Origin: an uncultured Veillonella sp.
GTDB taxonomy: Bacteria > Bacillota > Negativicutes > Veillonellales > Veillonellaceae
Reading direction: 5' to 3'
DNA: 48,292 nucleotides
Assembly: GCA_900544365.1 (NCBI GenBank)
Contig: UQVF01000008.1
Span: forward strand, 1-48,292
The notes under the pieces were generated by a model. It had not been told where the DNA came from. It saw only the letters and a program-made list of their open reading frames with translations, and made no database searches. The position numbers and the translations under genes were made by a program. This document shows positions 34,711-43,832 of the stretch, in pieces; position 1 is the stretch's first letter; every line of letters starts with the position of its first letter.

Positions 34711-36300
34711 ATGCGACTATTAACACCAAAACAAGTTAACATAGTAGATCAATATATTGAAAGTTTAGGGCTTCCAGTATCTCATTTGATGGAACAAGCA
34801 GGACGATCTGTGTTTGAGGTCGTACATAGATATATACAAGAAATACAGGGACCCAAGGGAGTTTTATTTCTTTGTGGCATTGGCAATAACGGTGGTGATG
34901 CCTTAGTGGCAGCACGATTGCTTACAGAAGTGCCTGAAGTGAATCCCTATGTTGTTGTGTTAGGTAACCCAAAAGAAGGTTCTCTTTTGTTTCAACAACA
35001 ATGGAAGGTGGTAAATACCTTAAAAGATACTATTACGATTGTGACTGATGAGATGATGCAGTCTAATGGGAATCTAATACCTTCCCATATATTACAGGAT
35101 GTAAGTATTGTGGTAGATGGTGTGTTTGGCACCGGCTTTCACGGTGAATTACCAGAACAAATAGCAGCTATTTTTAAACAATGTAAGGAATGGCAATCTA
35201 ATAGCGAGCCAAGAACATGTATAGCCATCGATATTCCTAGTGGTGTAAATGGCTTAACAGGAAATGCTGACGTCTCCTCATTCAGGGCAGATGAAACAAT
35301 TACATTATTAGCCCCTAAAGTGGGAATGCTTTTCTATGCGGGTAGAGAACATGTAGGACATATGAGTATCGGCAGTATCGGATACCCTTTTCCGCATCAT
35401 GCCTTAGGAGAATCGGGTAATAGTTGGCAAGAAATCTATTGGAATAACGCAGAGTCCTTACATGTAGTTCCTCGTTCACCTATTGCCCATAAAGGGACCA
35501 ATGGTCACGTCTATATTGTAGGTGGCTCTCCAGGAGTTTATGGAGCACCTCTATTAAGTGCTGAAGGAGCGTTACGCAGTGGAGCTGGAAAGGTTACTAT
35601 TGTATCTAGACCTGATGAATTAGATGCATTACGGTCCTTGAGTCGCCCTGAAATGATGATACGTAGTAGTGATGTAGAACAATTAGATGGGAATAGCACA
35701 GTAGTCATTGGCCCTGGTGGTGGAAGAAGTAATAGTGATAAGAAACATTTACTTCAATGGATACAATCTGTTACAGAAAGCCACATGGTAATTGATGCAG
35801 ACGGACTTATGGCGGTTGCCGGTAAATTATCAGTGTTAAAACAGTGTTCCTGTGCACTCGATAAAGAAGAGCGGGTGGTTGTCCTAACACCGCATTTAGG
35901 TGAATTCTCGTCGCTTACAGGGGTTAATATAAAAGAAATATACAATGACCCTATTGGTTATACACAAGCATTTGCTGAAGCGTATAATGTATATGTAGTG
36001 CTTAAAGGACAACCAACGATTTTTGCAACTCCATTTGGTAGAGTATACATCACGACAACAGGTAACCCATATATGGGAACTGGGGGCATGGGTGATGTAT
36101 TGGCTGGTGTTATTGGTTCCTTATTGAATCAAGAACAAAACCCTGTAAACGCTATAAATGTTGCTATATATGCACATAGTCGTGCTGGAGATTTAGCACT
36201 AGATGATTGTGGTCCAGGCTTTACTCCTACGGAGGTAGCACAACGAGTTGGTCGTGTACTACGAACAATCGAGGGATACAAACCAGTTTTATCACTGTAA
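34711..36300 (+). CDS. nnr: Bifunctional NAD(P)H-hydrate epimerase/dehydratase
   Basis: Repairs hydrated NAD(P)H: the N-terminal YjeF_N domain epimerises the R and S forms and the C-terminal ribokinase-like domain dehydrates the S form using ADP (bacterial enzymes) or ATP. The 529-residue length fits the fused form. The N-terminal part shows CGIGNNGGDALVAARLL and VDGVFGTGFHGEL; the C-terminal part shows HKGTNGHVYIVGGSPG, LTPHLGEFSSLTG and GTGGMGDVLAGVIG. The first line of the N-terminus, MEQAG, is the usual substrate-side motif. It is the last gene of the priA run. Confidence 0.95.
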   Translation: MRLLTPKQVNIVDQYIESLGLPVSHLMEQAGRSVFEVVHRYIQEIQGPKGVLFLCGIGNNGGDALVAARLLTEVPEVNPYVVVLGNPKEGSLLFQQQWKVVNTLKDTITIVTDEMMQSNGNLIPSHILQDVSIVVDGVFGTGFHGELPEQIAAIFKQCKEWQSNSEPRTCIAIDIPSGVNGLTGNADVSSFRADETITLLAPKVGMLFYAGREHVGHMSIGSIGYPFPHHALGESGNSWQEIYWNNAESLHVVPRSPIAHKGTNGHVYIVGGSPGVYGAPLLSAEGALRSGAGKVTIVSRPDELDALRSLSRPEMMIRSSDVEQLDGNSTVVIGPGGGRSNSDKKHLLQWIQSVTESHMVIDADGLMAVAGKLSVLKQCSCALDKEERVVVLTPHLGEFSSLTGVNIKEIYNDPIGYTQAFAEAYNVYVVLKGQPTIFATPFGRVYITTTGNPYMGTGGMGDVLAGVIGSLLNQEQNPVNAINVAIYAHSRAGDLALDDCGPGFTPTEVAQRVGRVLRTIEGYKPVLSL

Positions 36301-36339
36301 TAACTGTTGTAATATATAGAGGTTAGAAAGTATTTACAT

Positions 36340-37269
36340 ATGAAAAAAACAATATATAAATATCTGCTCTTGTTAGGTGTGTTGGTGGCAGCACTACTAA
36401 GCCTAGTGGGCTGTGGAAAAGAACTTTCACAGGTGAATGCAAACTCTGCAAAGACAGAAGTCAGTCAATCTACGCAAGCACCAACGGGTACTATGAAGGT
36501 CCATGTAATAGATATTGGACAAGGAGATGCAATTTTACTCCAAATTGGGGATACATTTTCTATGATTGATACCGGTGATATTGAACATAGACCACAGGTG
36601 GTAGCCTTACTAAAAAAATATGGTGTGAAAGAATTAGAAAATGTCATTTTGACACATCCACATGCGGATCATATTGGTGGTTTTTATGCCATAGCCAAAG
36701 CAATCCCTATTAAGCATGTCTATGATAATGGTATTGAGATCGATAGTGGAACTTATAGAACCTATTTAAAAACAATAGACACAAAACAGATTCATCGTGA
36801 AACACTTCATAAAGGTGATCGTTTAGATTTAGGTAATGGAGCGTATTTTGAGGTCTATGCCCCTTGGAAAGGGGACGTGATGACTGATAAAAAAGGTGAA
36901 GTTCATCAAAATAATAACTCCATTGTAGGTAAGCTGACATTTGGTAAATTTTCTATGCTCATGACTGGTGATGCTGAAAAAGAAGAAGAGGCGCGCCTTA
37001 TCAAAGAGCAAAATACGAAAATGTCTAGTAAAATCTTAAAAGTAGGACATCATGGTAGCAATGGTTCTAGTCAAAAAGATTTTATTCGTTCTGTTCGACC
37101 AGAAGCAGCTGTTATTTCTGCAGGTTTACATAATTCTTATGGACATCCTGGGGAAAAAGCCATGGCACGTTTATTGGAAGAACATGTAGATATCTATCGT
37201 ACAGATACGATGGGAACTGTTACTATCCGCACAAATGGTACAGACTATGATATTCAACGAGAACGATAA
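36340..37269 (+). CDS. Lipoprotein metallo-beta-lactamase (ComEC/Rec2 C-terminal domain-like)
   Basis: A secreted hydrolase of the metallo-beta-lactamase fold, similar to the soluble domain of the competence protein ComEC. The N-terminus is a lipoprotein signal peptide with lipobox LVGC (Cys25). The MBL domain starts near residue 52 (VIDIGQGDAILLQIG), has THPHADHIGG with HxHxDH at 106-111, NNNSIVGKLTFGKFSMLMTGD, and KVGHHGSNGSS. No membrane channel domain is present, so it is not ComEC itself. The substrate could be nucleic acid or a phosphodiester; this is inference from the fold. The ribosome site is weak, and the 39-base gap from nnr leaves its transcription unclear. Confidence 0.85.
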   Translation: MKKTIYKYLLLLGVLVAALLSLVGCGKELSQVNANSAKTEVSQSTQAPTGTMKVHVIDIGQGDAILLQIGDTFSMIDTGDIEHRPQVVALLKKYGVKELENVILTHPHADHIGGFYAIAKAIPIKHVYDNGIEIDSGTYRTYLKTIDTKQIHRETLHKGDRLDLGNGAYFEVYAPWKGDVMTDKKGEVHQNNNSIVGKLTFGKFSMLMTGDAEKEEEARLIKEQNTKMSSKILKVGHHGSNGSSQKDFIRSVRPEAAVISAGLHNSYGHPGEKAMARLLEEHVDIYRTDTMGTVTIRTNGTDYDIQRER

Positions 37270-37305
37270 TAGAGTGTACTAATCATTGATAAAGGAATGA
37301 GGAAC

Positions 37306-38223
37306 ATGAATATAATTGTAACAGGCGGTGCCGGTTTCATTGGATCACATCTAGTAGACAGATTGATTCAAGAGGGGCATCGTGTGCTTGTTATTGATAA
37401 TTTAAGCAGCGGATTGCGGACATTTGTGAATGAACAAGCTGAATTTTTAGAATTAGATATACGAGATAAAAAGGTACATAAGGTGTTTGAAGACTTTCAA
37501 CCAGACTATGTATTTCATGAGGCAGCACAAACAGTAGTAGCAGAATCCATGGTACATCCAACAGAAGATTGTGATATTAATCTAATGGGACTATTGAACT
37601 TATTACAAACCTCAGTTAAAGTGGGTGTAAAAAAATTCCTTATGCCATCCTCTGCTGCGGTATACGGTGATTTAGAGGTATTACCACTTACAGAAGAATT
37701 GGCAGGAGTCCCTCGTTCTTGCTATGGATTGACAAAATTAACTACGGAAGGGTACTTACGCATTTACCAAGAATCCTTTGGATTACCGTATATTTGCTAT
37801 CGCTATTCCAATGTATATGGACCACGTCAAGGCAATGGCGGTGAAGGTGGCGTTGTTAGCATTTTCTGCGAACATGTGGCGAATGGTGAATCCATCAAAA
37901 TTTTTGGCGATGGTGAGCAAACACGTGACTTTGTCTATGTAGATGACGTAGTGGAAGCCAATATATTGGGATTAGACAATGATATAACAGGGGTCATCAA
38001 TGTGAGTACAGAAACTGGAATTTCTGTGAATGATTTAATCGATACATTAGAAGATATTGCTGGCACTACTGTAGAGCGTCATTATGAAGAACCGCGTATT
38101 GGTGATATTAAACATTCTTTATTGAGCACTGCTAAAGCAAAACAATGTTTAGGGTATATGCCGAAATGGACATTACAAAAAGGACTGGAAAATACCTATC
38201 ACTATGTGAAAGATAATAGATAA
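37306..38223 (+). CDS. NAD-dependent sugar-nucleotide epimerase (GalE-like SDR)
   Basis: Extended short-chain dehydrogenase acting on a UDP-sugar, probably UDP-glucose 4-epimerase-like. The 305-residue protein has the NAD motif VTGGAGFIGSH, the active-site SSAAVYG and YGLTK (Tyr-x-x-x-Lys), and the substrate loop RYSNVYGPRQ. ATG 37306 lies 9 bases after AAAGGA and gives the family start; the upstream ATG at 37297 abuts that ribosome site. A second, more typical galE lies at 42038, so this one may serve another sugar for LPS or other surface glycans. A hairpin follows. Confidence 0.9.
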   Translation: MNIIVTGGAGFIGSHLVDRLIQEGHRVLVIDNLSSGLRTFVNEQAEFLELDIRDKKVHKVFEDFQPDYVFHEAAQTVVAESMVHPTEDCDINLMGLLNLLQTSVKVGVKKFLMPSSAAVYGDLEVLPLTEELAGVPRSCYGLTKLTTEGYLRIYQESFGLPYICYRYSNVYGPRQGNGGEGGVVSIFCEHVANGESIKIFGDGEQTRDFVYVDDVVEANILGLDNDITGVINVSTETGISVNDLIDTLEDIAGTTVERHYEEPRIGDIKHSLLSTAKAKQCLGYMPKWTLQKGLENTYHYVKDNR

Positions 38224-38229
38224 TAGCAT

Positions 38230-38258
38230 AAGAGCTTTGCGTAGGCAAAGCTCTTTGT
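38230..38258 (+). terminator. Hairpin after the epimerase gene
   Basis: AAGAGCTTTGC (38230-38240) and GCAAAGCTCTT (38245-38255) form a perfect 11-bp stem with a GTAG loop. The T tract is weak (TGTTATT), so termination may be partial. Confidence 0.65.
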
Positions 38259-38273
38259 TATTAAGGAGGAACT

Positions 38274-39272
38274 ATGCAAATTAATTCCGCAGTACTAGAA
38301 GTATTTGACTTTACGTCTTCTATGTCTGCCTATTCAGACCATCCTATGGATATTACTGAACCAGAAATACAGAGCTATCTTGAAATGCATGTGATGAAAG
38401 CATTACAAGATCCTGGAGCCAGAACTGGTTATATCTCGGACCAAACCCCATGGGGGCGAAAGATTAAACAATTGGAGAATCAAGAAGTAAACCTTGTAGA
38501 GTTTGGTAAAGAACTAGGTGAGACTTTATTTACCTATATGGCACAAGCAATGGATCCATGTGTTCTAGATATGATTGTTTGTGAAGCACAAGGAGAGCAA
38601 GCTTATCTTTGCATCTTACTTTGCAAAGCTCATGATGGGTATACGCACCAATTATATTCAGAAGAAGATGGTTCCTTAGCAACAAAGTTAGTAGAGCATC
38701 GCGTGGTCTTACCAACAGTGACACAAAAATTATATGCATTTGCAAGTATTAAACTTTCAGATTTATCCATTCGCCTCTTTGAGCCGAAAGGTGAATATGA
38801 TGGAGAAAAAATGCACTTTTTGGAAGAACGAATCTTTCAGGTGACTACGAATCCATCTTCGAAAGATACAGTGAAAAAAGTGCGTACTGTAGTGGATCGT
38901 ATTTCCAAGGCTCATGAGCAAGATGGTGTGGCAGCTATGGCTAAAACAAAAGAGTTGCTAGCGAAGAATGCAGAAGTATCTGACACATTAGAAGCACGAC
39001 ATATTATTGAACAAGTATTTAGCACGAATCCTATTCAGAGAGAAGCGGCCATGAAAGAGCTAGCAGAAGAGGATTTATTGGAACCATTGCCAGTGAGTCG
39101 GACCTATGCTACTAAAGTGGGAAAACAACATAAAATTAAAACGGATACGGGTATTGAACTTTCATTTCCTGTAGAGTATATGAATGATCGAGAATTTATA
39201 GAAATTTCAACGAATGAAAATGGTACCTTGCGTATTGAATTAAAGAATATTTCAAAGATTACCAATAAATAG
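38274..39272 (+). CDS. Nucleoid-associated protein (NdpA/YejK family)
   Basis: Matches the NdpA family (PF04245), proteins found with the bacterial nucleoid. The function is poorly known. The 332-residue soluble product opens with INSAVLEVFDF. AAGGAGGA precedes the ATG. It is followed by ybaK and an RNase H gene at very short gaps. Confidence is moderate because I rely on overall resemblance, not on a catalytic motif. Confidence 0.75.
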   Translation: MQINSAVLEVFDFTSSMSAYSDHPMDITEPEIQSYLEMHVMKALQDPGARTGYISDQTPWGRKIKQLENQEVNLVEFGKELGETLFTYMAQAMDPCVLDMIVCEAQGEQAYLCILLCKAHDGYTHQLYSEEDGSLATKLVEHRVVLPTVTQKLYAFASIKLSDLSIRLFEPKGEYDGEKMHFLEERIFQVTTNPSSKDTVKKVRTVVDRISKAHEQDGVAAMAKTKELLAKNAEVSDTLEARHIIEQVFSTNPIQREAAMKELAEEDLLEPLPVSRTYATKVGKQHKIKTDTGIELSFPVEYMNDREFIEISTNENGTLRIELKNISKITNK

Positions 39273-39280
39273 GGGGTCTT

Positions 39281-39769
39281 ATGAGTAAAAAAAGACATAA
39301 AAAAACAAATGCATTACGCATTCTAGATACTCACCATATTGACTATGAAGTGTTTACCTACGAATGGTCAGAAGAACGTGGTGCAGGTGTACATGTGGCT
39401 GAATCTTTGCATATTCCACCAGAACACGTATTTAAAACACTTGTGGGGAAAGGCAATGTAACAGGTCATGTAGTATTCTGTATTCCTGTAGAAGGGGAAT
39501 TAGATATGAAACAAGCCGCACGAGTGAGTGGAAATAAATCGGTAGAACTGATTGCGGTAAAAGACTTATTACCTTTAACAGGATACTTGCGTGGTGGCTG
39601 CTCACCATTAGGGATGAAAAAAGCATTTCCTACTTATTTTGATGATAGTATTAGCTCAATTCCTATGGTCTATGTCAGTGCAGGCCTTAGAGGAATGCAA
39701 GTGAAAGTCAATCCACAATCATTAGTAGACGTAGTAGGTGGCACTATAGCGCCACTGACGATAGGGTAA
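39281..39769 (+). CDS. ybaK: Cys-tRNA(Pro)/Cys-tRNA(Cys) deacylase, YbaK/EbsC type
   Basis: Hydrolyses mischarged Cys-tRNA(Pro) in trans. The 162-residue protein has KTNALRILDTHHIDYEVFTY at the start, HVFKTLVGKG with the conserved catalytic lysine region, AARVSGNKSVEL, and the GYLRGGCSPLGMKKAFPTYFD stretch around the conserved glycines. It lies 8 bases after the NdpA-like gene and 2 bases before rnhA. Confidence 0.93.
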   Translation: MSKKRHKKTNALRILDTHHIDYEVFTYEWSEERGAGVHVAESLHIPPEHVFKTLVGKGNVTGHVVFCIPVEGELDMKQAARVSGNKSVELIAVKDLLPLTGYLRGGCSPLGMKKAFPTYFDDSISSIPMVYVSAGLRGMQVKVNPQSLVDVVGGTIAPLTIG

Positions 39770-39771
39770 AT

Positions 39772-40476
39772 ATGGCAAAGAAATATTATGCTGTTCGAGT
39801 AGGACACAATCCAGGAATCTACGTGACTTGGTCTGACTGTGAAGTGCAAGTCAAAGGCTTTCCTGGTGCGCAGTACAAGTCATTCATTACAGAAGCAGAA
39901 GCAAAAGCCTATATGGGCAACGTAAGTATAGCTAATAGTTCGATTGCCAAACAACGTGGGGCAAAGAAAACATCGGTTGGGACTTCTAAAAAAATGAGCC
40001 TAGGGGAATATCTTAAGACACAGACGGATGATATACGTCAAATAGTGGAGTCGGACCCTTGTGAAGTGCGCGCTTTTATCGACGGTAGTTTTGATAAGCG
40101 AAAAGGTGTAGTTGGCTATGGAGGGGTTATCCTTCTTCATACAGAAGAAGTAGAGTTTTCTCTTTCCAGTACAGAACCGAATCATGTGGCATATTGGAAT
40201 GTATCTGGGGAATTATTAGCAGCCCTTCATGTAGTGGACTATGCATTAGACCATGGATATACCTCATGCTCCCTCTATTATGATTATATGGGCATTGAAA
40301 TGTGGGCTACAGGTAGATGGAATACAAATAATCCATTAACAACTAATTATGCGAAACGAATGAAAGAAGCCCGAAAACAACTTCGTATCGATTTTCACAA
40401 GGTAAAAGCTCACTCTGGGATTACTTATAACGATCGTGCAGATGCATTAGCAAAGAAAGGTACTTTACTAAAATAA
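39772..40476 (+). CDS. rnhA: Ribonuclease H with N-terminal viroplasmin-like domain
   Basis: Cleaves RNA in RNA-DNA hybrids. The N-terminal part (about residues 1-50: YYAVRVGHNPGIYVTWSDCE, GFPGAQYKSF) is the caulimovirus/viroplasmin RNA-DNA hybrid-binding domain. The C-terminal part is an RNase H type I domain with the acidic residues in AFIDGSFDKRKGVVGYGG, SGELLAALHVVD, and the final VKAHSGITYNDRADALAKKG. The total of 234 residues is typical for this domain pair. No clear terminator follows. Confidence 0.92.
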   Translation: MAKKYYAVRVGHNPGIYVTWSDCEVQVKGFPGAQYKSFITEAEAKAYMGNVSIANSSIAKQRGAKKTSVGTSKKMSLGEYLKTQTDDIRQIVESDPCEVRAFIDGSFDKRKGVVGYGGVILLHTEEVEFSLSSTEPNHVAYWNVSGELLAALHVVDYALDHGYTSCSLYYDYMGIEMWATGRWNTNNPLTTNYAKRMKEARKQLRIDFHKVKAHSGITYNDRADALAKKGTLLK

Positions 40477-40539
40477 CACTGGTATGAAATTTCTCATAAA
40501 ACTCCTTTAATCTCTCCATGATTTGATGTAGAATAAAGG

Positions 40540-40545
40540 TATAAT
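40540..40545 (+). promoter_or_regulatory. Candidate -10 element of pgi
   Basis: A perfect TATAAT 29 bases before the pgi ATG, with no good -35 at the normal distance. Confidence 0.4.
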
Positions 40546-40574
40546 TACAATCATACTGTACATAGGAGGAAACT

Positions 40575-42026
40575 ATGAAACGTATTCAATTAGACTCTGG
40601 TTTTGTTTATGATTATACAAATATGATGCTGACTGGCGGAGTGACCGAAGCAGATGTGACAAACTTAAGCACTGCCATTTCTGATGCTTTAACCGCAGCA
40701 GAAGAAACACGTCATCATGGTATTGTGAAAGGTCATTTATCTAAAGATGGAGACCCTGAATTGGTATTATTCCCGCAATTACCATATGTAGTAGAAGGTC
40801 ATATTAATAATCCTACTGTGATGGCTAGATTAGATGATTTAAGAAATAAGAAAGTAAGCACTGTGGTAAGTTTTGGTATTGGTGGCTCTTTCTTAGGAGG
40901 GAAAGTACTATTTGATGTACATTGTGGGGAGTTTTGGAACTCCATGAGTGATGAAGAGCGTAATTATCGCCCACGTATGTATTTTAGCGGTAACAATGTT
41001 GACCCTGTGCGTACCCAAGAATTAATCAAGCAACTTCAACGGGAATGGAAAGAAAAACAATTTTTAGAAGACCATGCGCATGTGCCGAATGAGTATAAAG
41101 TATTATTGGTGTTAATTTCTAAATCTGGCTCTACCATTGAACCAATGACAAACTTTATGATTGTTAAAGAAGCCTTAGAAACAGCTATGATTGATTATGA
41201 AGTATTGGTTGTGACAGATCCTAGAGAGGATGAAAAAGAAACCTTACTTCATAAATTAGCGGTTGCAGAAGGTTGGGGAGACTCCATCTTCGCTGTACCA
41301 GATGGTATTGGTGGTAGATTCTCTGTATTCTCTGAAGTAGGCTTGGTAATCGGTGCTTTATTAGGCTTTGATATTCATGCCTATTTAGAAGGCGCTAAAG
41401 CAGCAGATATAGCAGCTCAAGAGCAGGATGTATGGAAAAATCCAGCCTTGTTAAGTGCGGTGTTAAAATATATTGGCTCTGAACAATATGGTCGTCATAT
41501 TGAAGTGTTCATGCCTTATGCAGATCGTTTAAAATCCTTATCTGAATGGTATGTACAGTTATTAGCGGAATCCTTAGGTAAAGAAAAAGATGATAAATCT
41601 GGACACTATGGTCGTACTCCAATTGTGGCAGTAGGGACTACTGACATGCATGCACAAACACAGGAACATCAAGAAGGACGCTATGATAAGGTTGTGTCTT
41701 TTATCGATGTGGAAGATTGGCATGTCTCTTTAACAGTGCCACATATGTATGATCAATACAGTAAACTAGAAGCTCTAGCAGGTTTTGACTTAGGATTTAT
41801 CAATCGTGCTGCCTTGGCATCGAATGCAGAGTCCCTAGCAAGTGATGGTCGATTTAATGGAACCTACCAAGTACCAACGATGAATGCCTTTCACTTAGGA
41901 GAACTGATGTTTACCATGTGTTGGGCCATCTATTTCGAAGGTCAATTAGCAGGCGTGGATGCATTCAACCAACCAGGCGTAGAAGTGTATAAAAAATTGT
42001 TAGGACCTAAACTTTCAAAAGCATAG
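40575..42026 (+). CDS. pgi: Glucose-6-phosphate isomerase
   Basis: Interconverts glucose-6-phosphate and fructose-6-phosphate, linking glycolysis or gluconeogenesis to hexose precursors for surface glycans. The 483-residue protein has SFGIGGSFLGGKVLFD, the sugar-phosphate site LISKSGSTIEPMTNF, GGRFSVFSEVGLV, and a C-terminal lysine segment. Length is nearer the short Gram-positive form than the 550-residue form. AGGAGGAA precedes the ATG. galE lies 11 bases downstream, in line with a shared role in UDP-sugar supply. Confidence 0.94.
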   Translation: MKRIQLDSGFVYDYTNMMLTGGVTEADVTNLSTAISDALTAAEETRHHGIVKGHLSKDGDPELVLFPQLPYVVEGHINNPTVMARLDDLRNKKVSTVVSFGIGGSFLGGKVLFDVHCGEFWNSMSDEERNYRPRMYFSGNNVDPVRTQELIKQLQREWKEKQFLEDHAHVPNEYKVLLVLISKSGSTIEPMTNFMIVKEALETAMIDYEVLVVTDPREDEKETLLHKLAVAEGWGDSIFAVPDGIGGRFSVFSEVGLVIGALLGFDIHAYLEGAKAADIAAQEQDVWKNPALLSAVLKYIGSEQYGRHIEVFMPYADRLKSLSEWYVQLLAESLGKEKDDKSGHYGRTPIVAVGTTDMHAQTQEHQEGRYDKVVSFIDVEDWHVSLTVPHMYDQYSKLEALAGFDLGFINRAALASNAESLASDGRFNGTYQVPTMNAFHLGELMFTMCWAIYFEGQLAGVDAFNQPGVEVYKKLLGPKLSKA

Positions 42027-42037
42027 GAGAAGTAAGA

Positions 42038-43018
42038 ATGAATATTTTAGTGACAGGTGGCGCAGGATATATTGGTAGCCATACAGTACGTGCTCTATTG
42101 GGAGCGGGTCATACAGTGGTGATTGTGGATAACTTATCCAGAGGTCACAAGGAGTCTATTCCAGCAGGGGTACCATTCTATGAAATGGATATTACAGACC
42201 CTGCATTAGGTGAGATTCTTGAAACACATCGCATTGATGGTATTATGCACTTTGCAGCACACTCTCAAGTGGGCGAATCCATGGTAAATCCATCTATCTA
42301 TTATGAAAATAATGTAGTAGGTTCCTACCGTTTGGTAGAAACAGCTCGTAAGCATGGAGTGAATCGCTTGGTATTCTCTTCTACAGCAGCTGTGTATGGT
42401 GAACCAGAGGTGGTGCCTATTACGGAAGATGCGAAATGGAATCCAACGAATGTGTATGGTCGTACCAAATTAATGATTGAAGATATGCTTCGTGATTATA
42501 GTAACATCTATGGATTTCAATTTGTAGCGCTGCGGTATTTCAATGCAGCCGGTGCGGATCCATCTGGTGAAATTGGTGAAGATCATACACCAGAAACACA
42601 TCTAATTCCTCTTATCATCGATGCAGCTTTAGGTAAGCGTGAATCCATCACTGTATTTGGTACAGATTATGATACAGCAGATGGTACATGCATACGTGAC
42701 TATGTACATGTCAATGATTTGGCATCAGCTCATATTTTAGCTATGGAATATCTTTACAATGGCGGAGAATCAGACGTATTTAACTTAGGCTCAGGTAATG
42801 GTTTCAGTGTAAATGAAATCGTAGCGGCTACTAAAGAAGTGACAGGTGTAGATTTCCGTGTTGATTATGGTGAACGCCGTGCTGGGGATCCAGGAACCCT
42901 CATTGCATCTTCTGAAAAAATCCATGCAAAATTAGGTTGGAAACCTGTTCATAGTACAGTACAAGAAGTGATTCGCGATGCTTGGAATTGGCATCAATTA
43001 CATCCTAAAGGATATTAA
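42038..43018 (+). CDS. galE: UDP-glucose 4-epimerase
   Basis: Interconverts UDP-glucose and UDP-galactose. The 326-residue protein has VTGGAGYIGSHTVRALL, the active-site SSTAAVYG and YGRTK, LRYFNAAGADPSGEIGEDHTPE, and the C-terminal GERRAGDPGTLIASSEK. All are standard GalE marks. It directly follows pgi. The GspC/PilP-like gene begins 16 bases after its stop, so the two may share a transcript though they are unrelated in function. Confidence 0.95.
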   Translation: MNILVTGGAGYIGSHTVRALLGAGHTVVIVDNLSRGHKESIPAGVPFYEMDITDPALGEILETHRIDGIMHFAAHSQVGESMVNPSIYYENNVVGSYRLVETARKHGVNRLVFSSTAAVYGEPEVVPITEDAKWNPTNVYGRTKLMIEDMLRDYSNIYGFQFVALRYFNAAGADPSGEIGEDHTPETHLIPLIIDAALGKRESITVFGTDYDTADGTCIRDYVHVNDLASAHILAMEYLYNGGESDVFNLGSGNGFSVNEIVAATKEVTGVDFRVDYGERRAGDPGTLIASSEKIHAKLGWKPVHSTVQEVIRDAWNWHQLHPKGY

Positions 43019-43034
43019 TCGTATATAGGAGGGC

Positions 43035-43775
43035 ATGATGAAAGTTTCATCTACGCAAGACCTCTACAATTACATAATGAAGTATATACGTATACACGGT
43101 CGTCTCGTTTTTGGGGCGACCGTTTTATTGTGCCTCATTTGTTATCTAGGTTGGAGAGAGTCTGCTTGGTCAGAAGTAGAACAATTAGAAAGTCCTGTGC
43201 AAGCTCATCGTGAAAGGGATGTAATAGGACAAAATAAAAATGTAAAATCGGATAAGTGGGAAGAAGATGGCAAAACTAAATCAGTACAAAGTGGGAAAAA
43301 ACATAAAGGACGTCAACAAGAAAAAAGTTCTCCTCTAGAGGAAGATACAGATAAGGGTAAACTTATCTTTTCTATACGGAATGTAATACGTCCCTATCCT
43401 TTATTGGATACGTTTGCAAAGGAATTAACAGGTGCTAGTCCAAAAGCTGTAGTAGGTGCAGATACGAATAGCATGAGTGACATGAAAAGGAAAGAAAAAG
43501 GTAATAAAAACATTATGGAAGGATATTCCGTCCATGCCTATGGTGGTGATACAGGTAGAAACATGTATGAGAGACATGCAGTAATGCCTGTAAAAGCGGT
43601 GCAAGTACAACTGTTGGGGATTATACAAGGGGAGGTACCTGTAGCTGTGTTAGATATTAATGGAAATACTCATACTGTGTATGAAGGAGATGTAATTGAT
43701 GGTGTGCAGGTGTATACGATCCATGATACAAAGGTACAAATTCAAGTGAACGGTTCTACACAGTGGATAGAATAA
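43035..43775 (+). CDS. GspC/PilP-like inner-membrane protein
   Basis: A 246-residue bitopic protein. The membrane helix lies at about 23-40 (RLVFGATVLLCLICYLGW), followed by a long charged, lysine-rich spacer of low complexity. The C-terminal domain (185-246) starts VQVQLLGIIQGEVPVAVLD and includes YEGDVIDGVQVYTI; this resembles the homology-region domain of GspC and PilP, which touches the secretin N-domains. It lacks the PDZ domain of GspC and the lipobox of PilP. Either of two adjacent ATGs (43035, 43038) can be used after AGGAGG. The secretin gene follows after 57 bases, so the two probably act as a pair. Confidence 0.7.
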   Translation: MMKVSSTQDLYNYIMKYIRIHGRLVFGATVLLCLICYLGWRESAWSEVEQLESPVQAHRERDVIGQNKNVKSDKWEEDGKTKSVQSGKKHKGRQQEKSSPLEEDTDKGKLIFSIRNVIRPYPLLDTFAKELTGASPKAVVGADTNSMSDMKRKEKGNKNIMEGYSVHAYGGDTGRNMYERHAVMPVKAVQVQLLGIIQGEVPVAVLDINGNTHTVYEGDVIDGVQVYTIHDTKVQIQVNGSTQWIE

Positions 43776-43832
43776 AGGAGAAATAGAAATTATATAGAGT
43801 AAGAGGTAGAAATATAAAGAAAGGAGATACTT

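Noticed and set aside
37306..43018. The two epimerase genes as a tandem duplication
   Set aside because: They share only the general SDR motifs, differ in length and in the substrate loop, and are separated by four unrelated genes.
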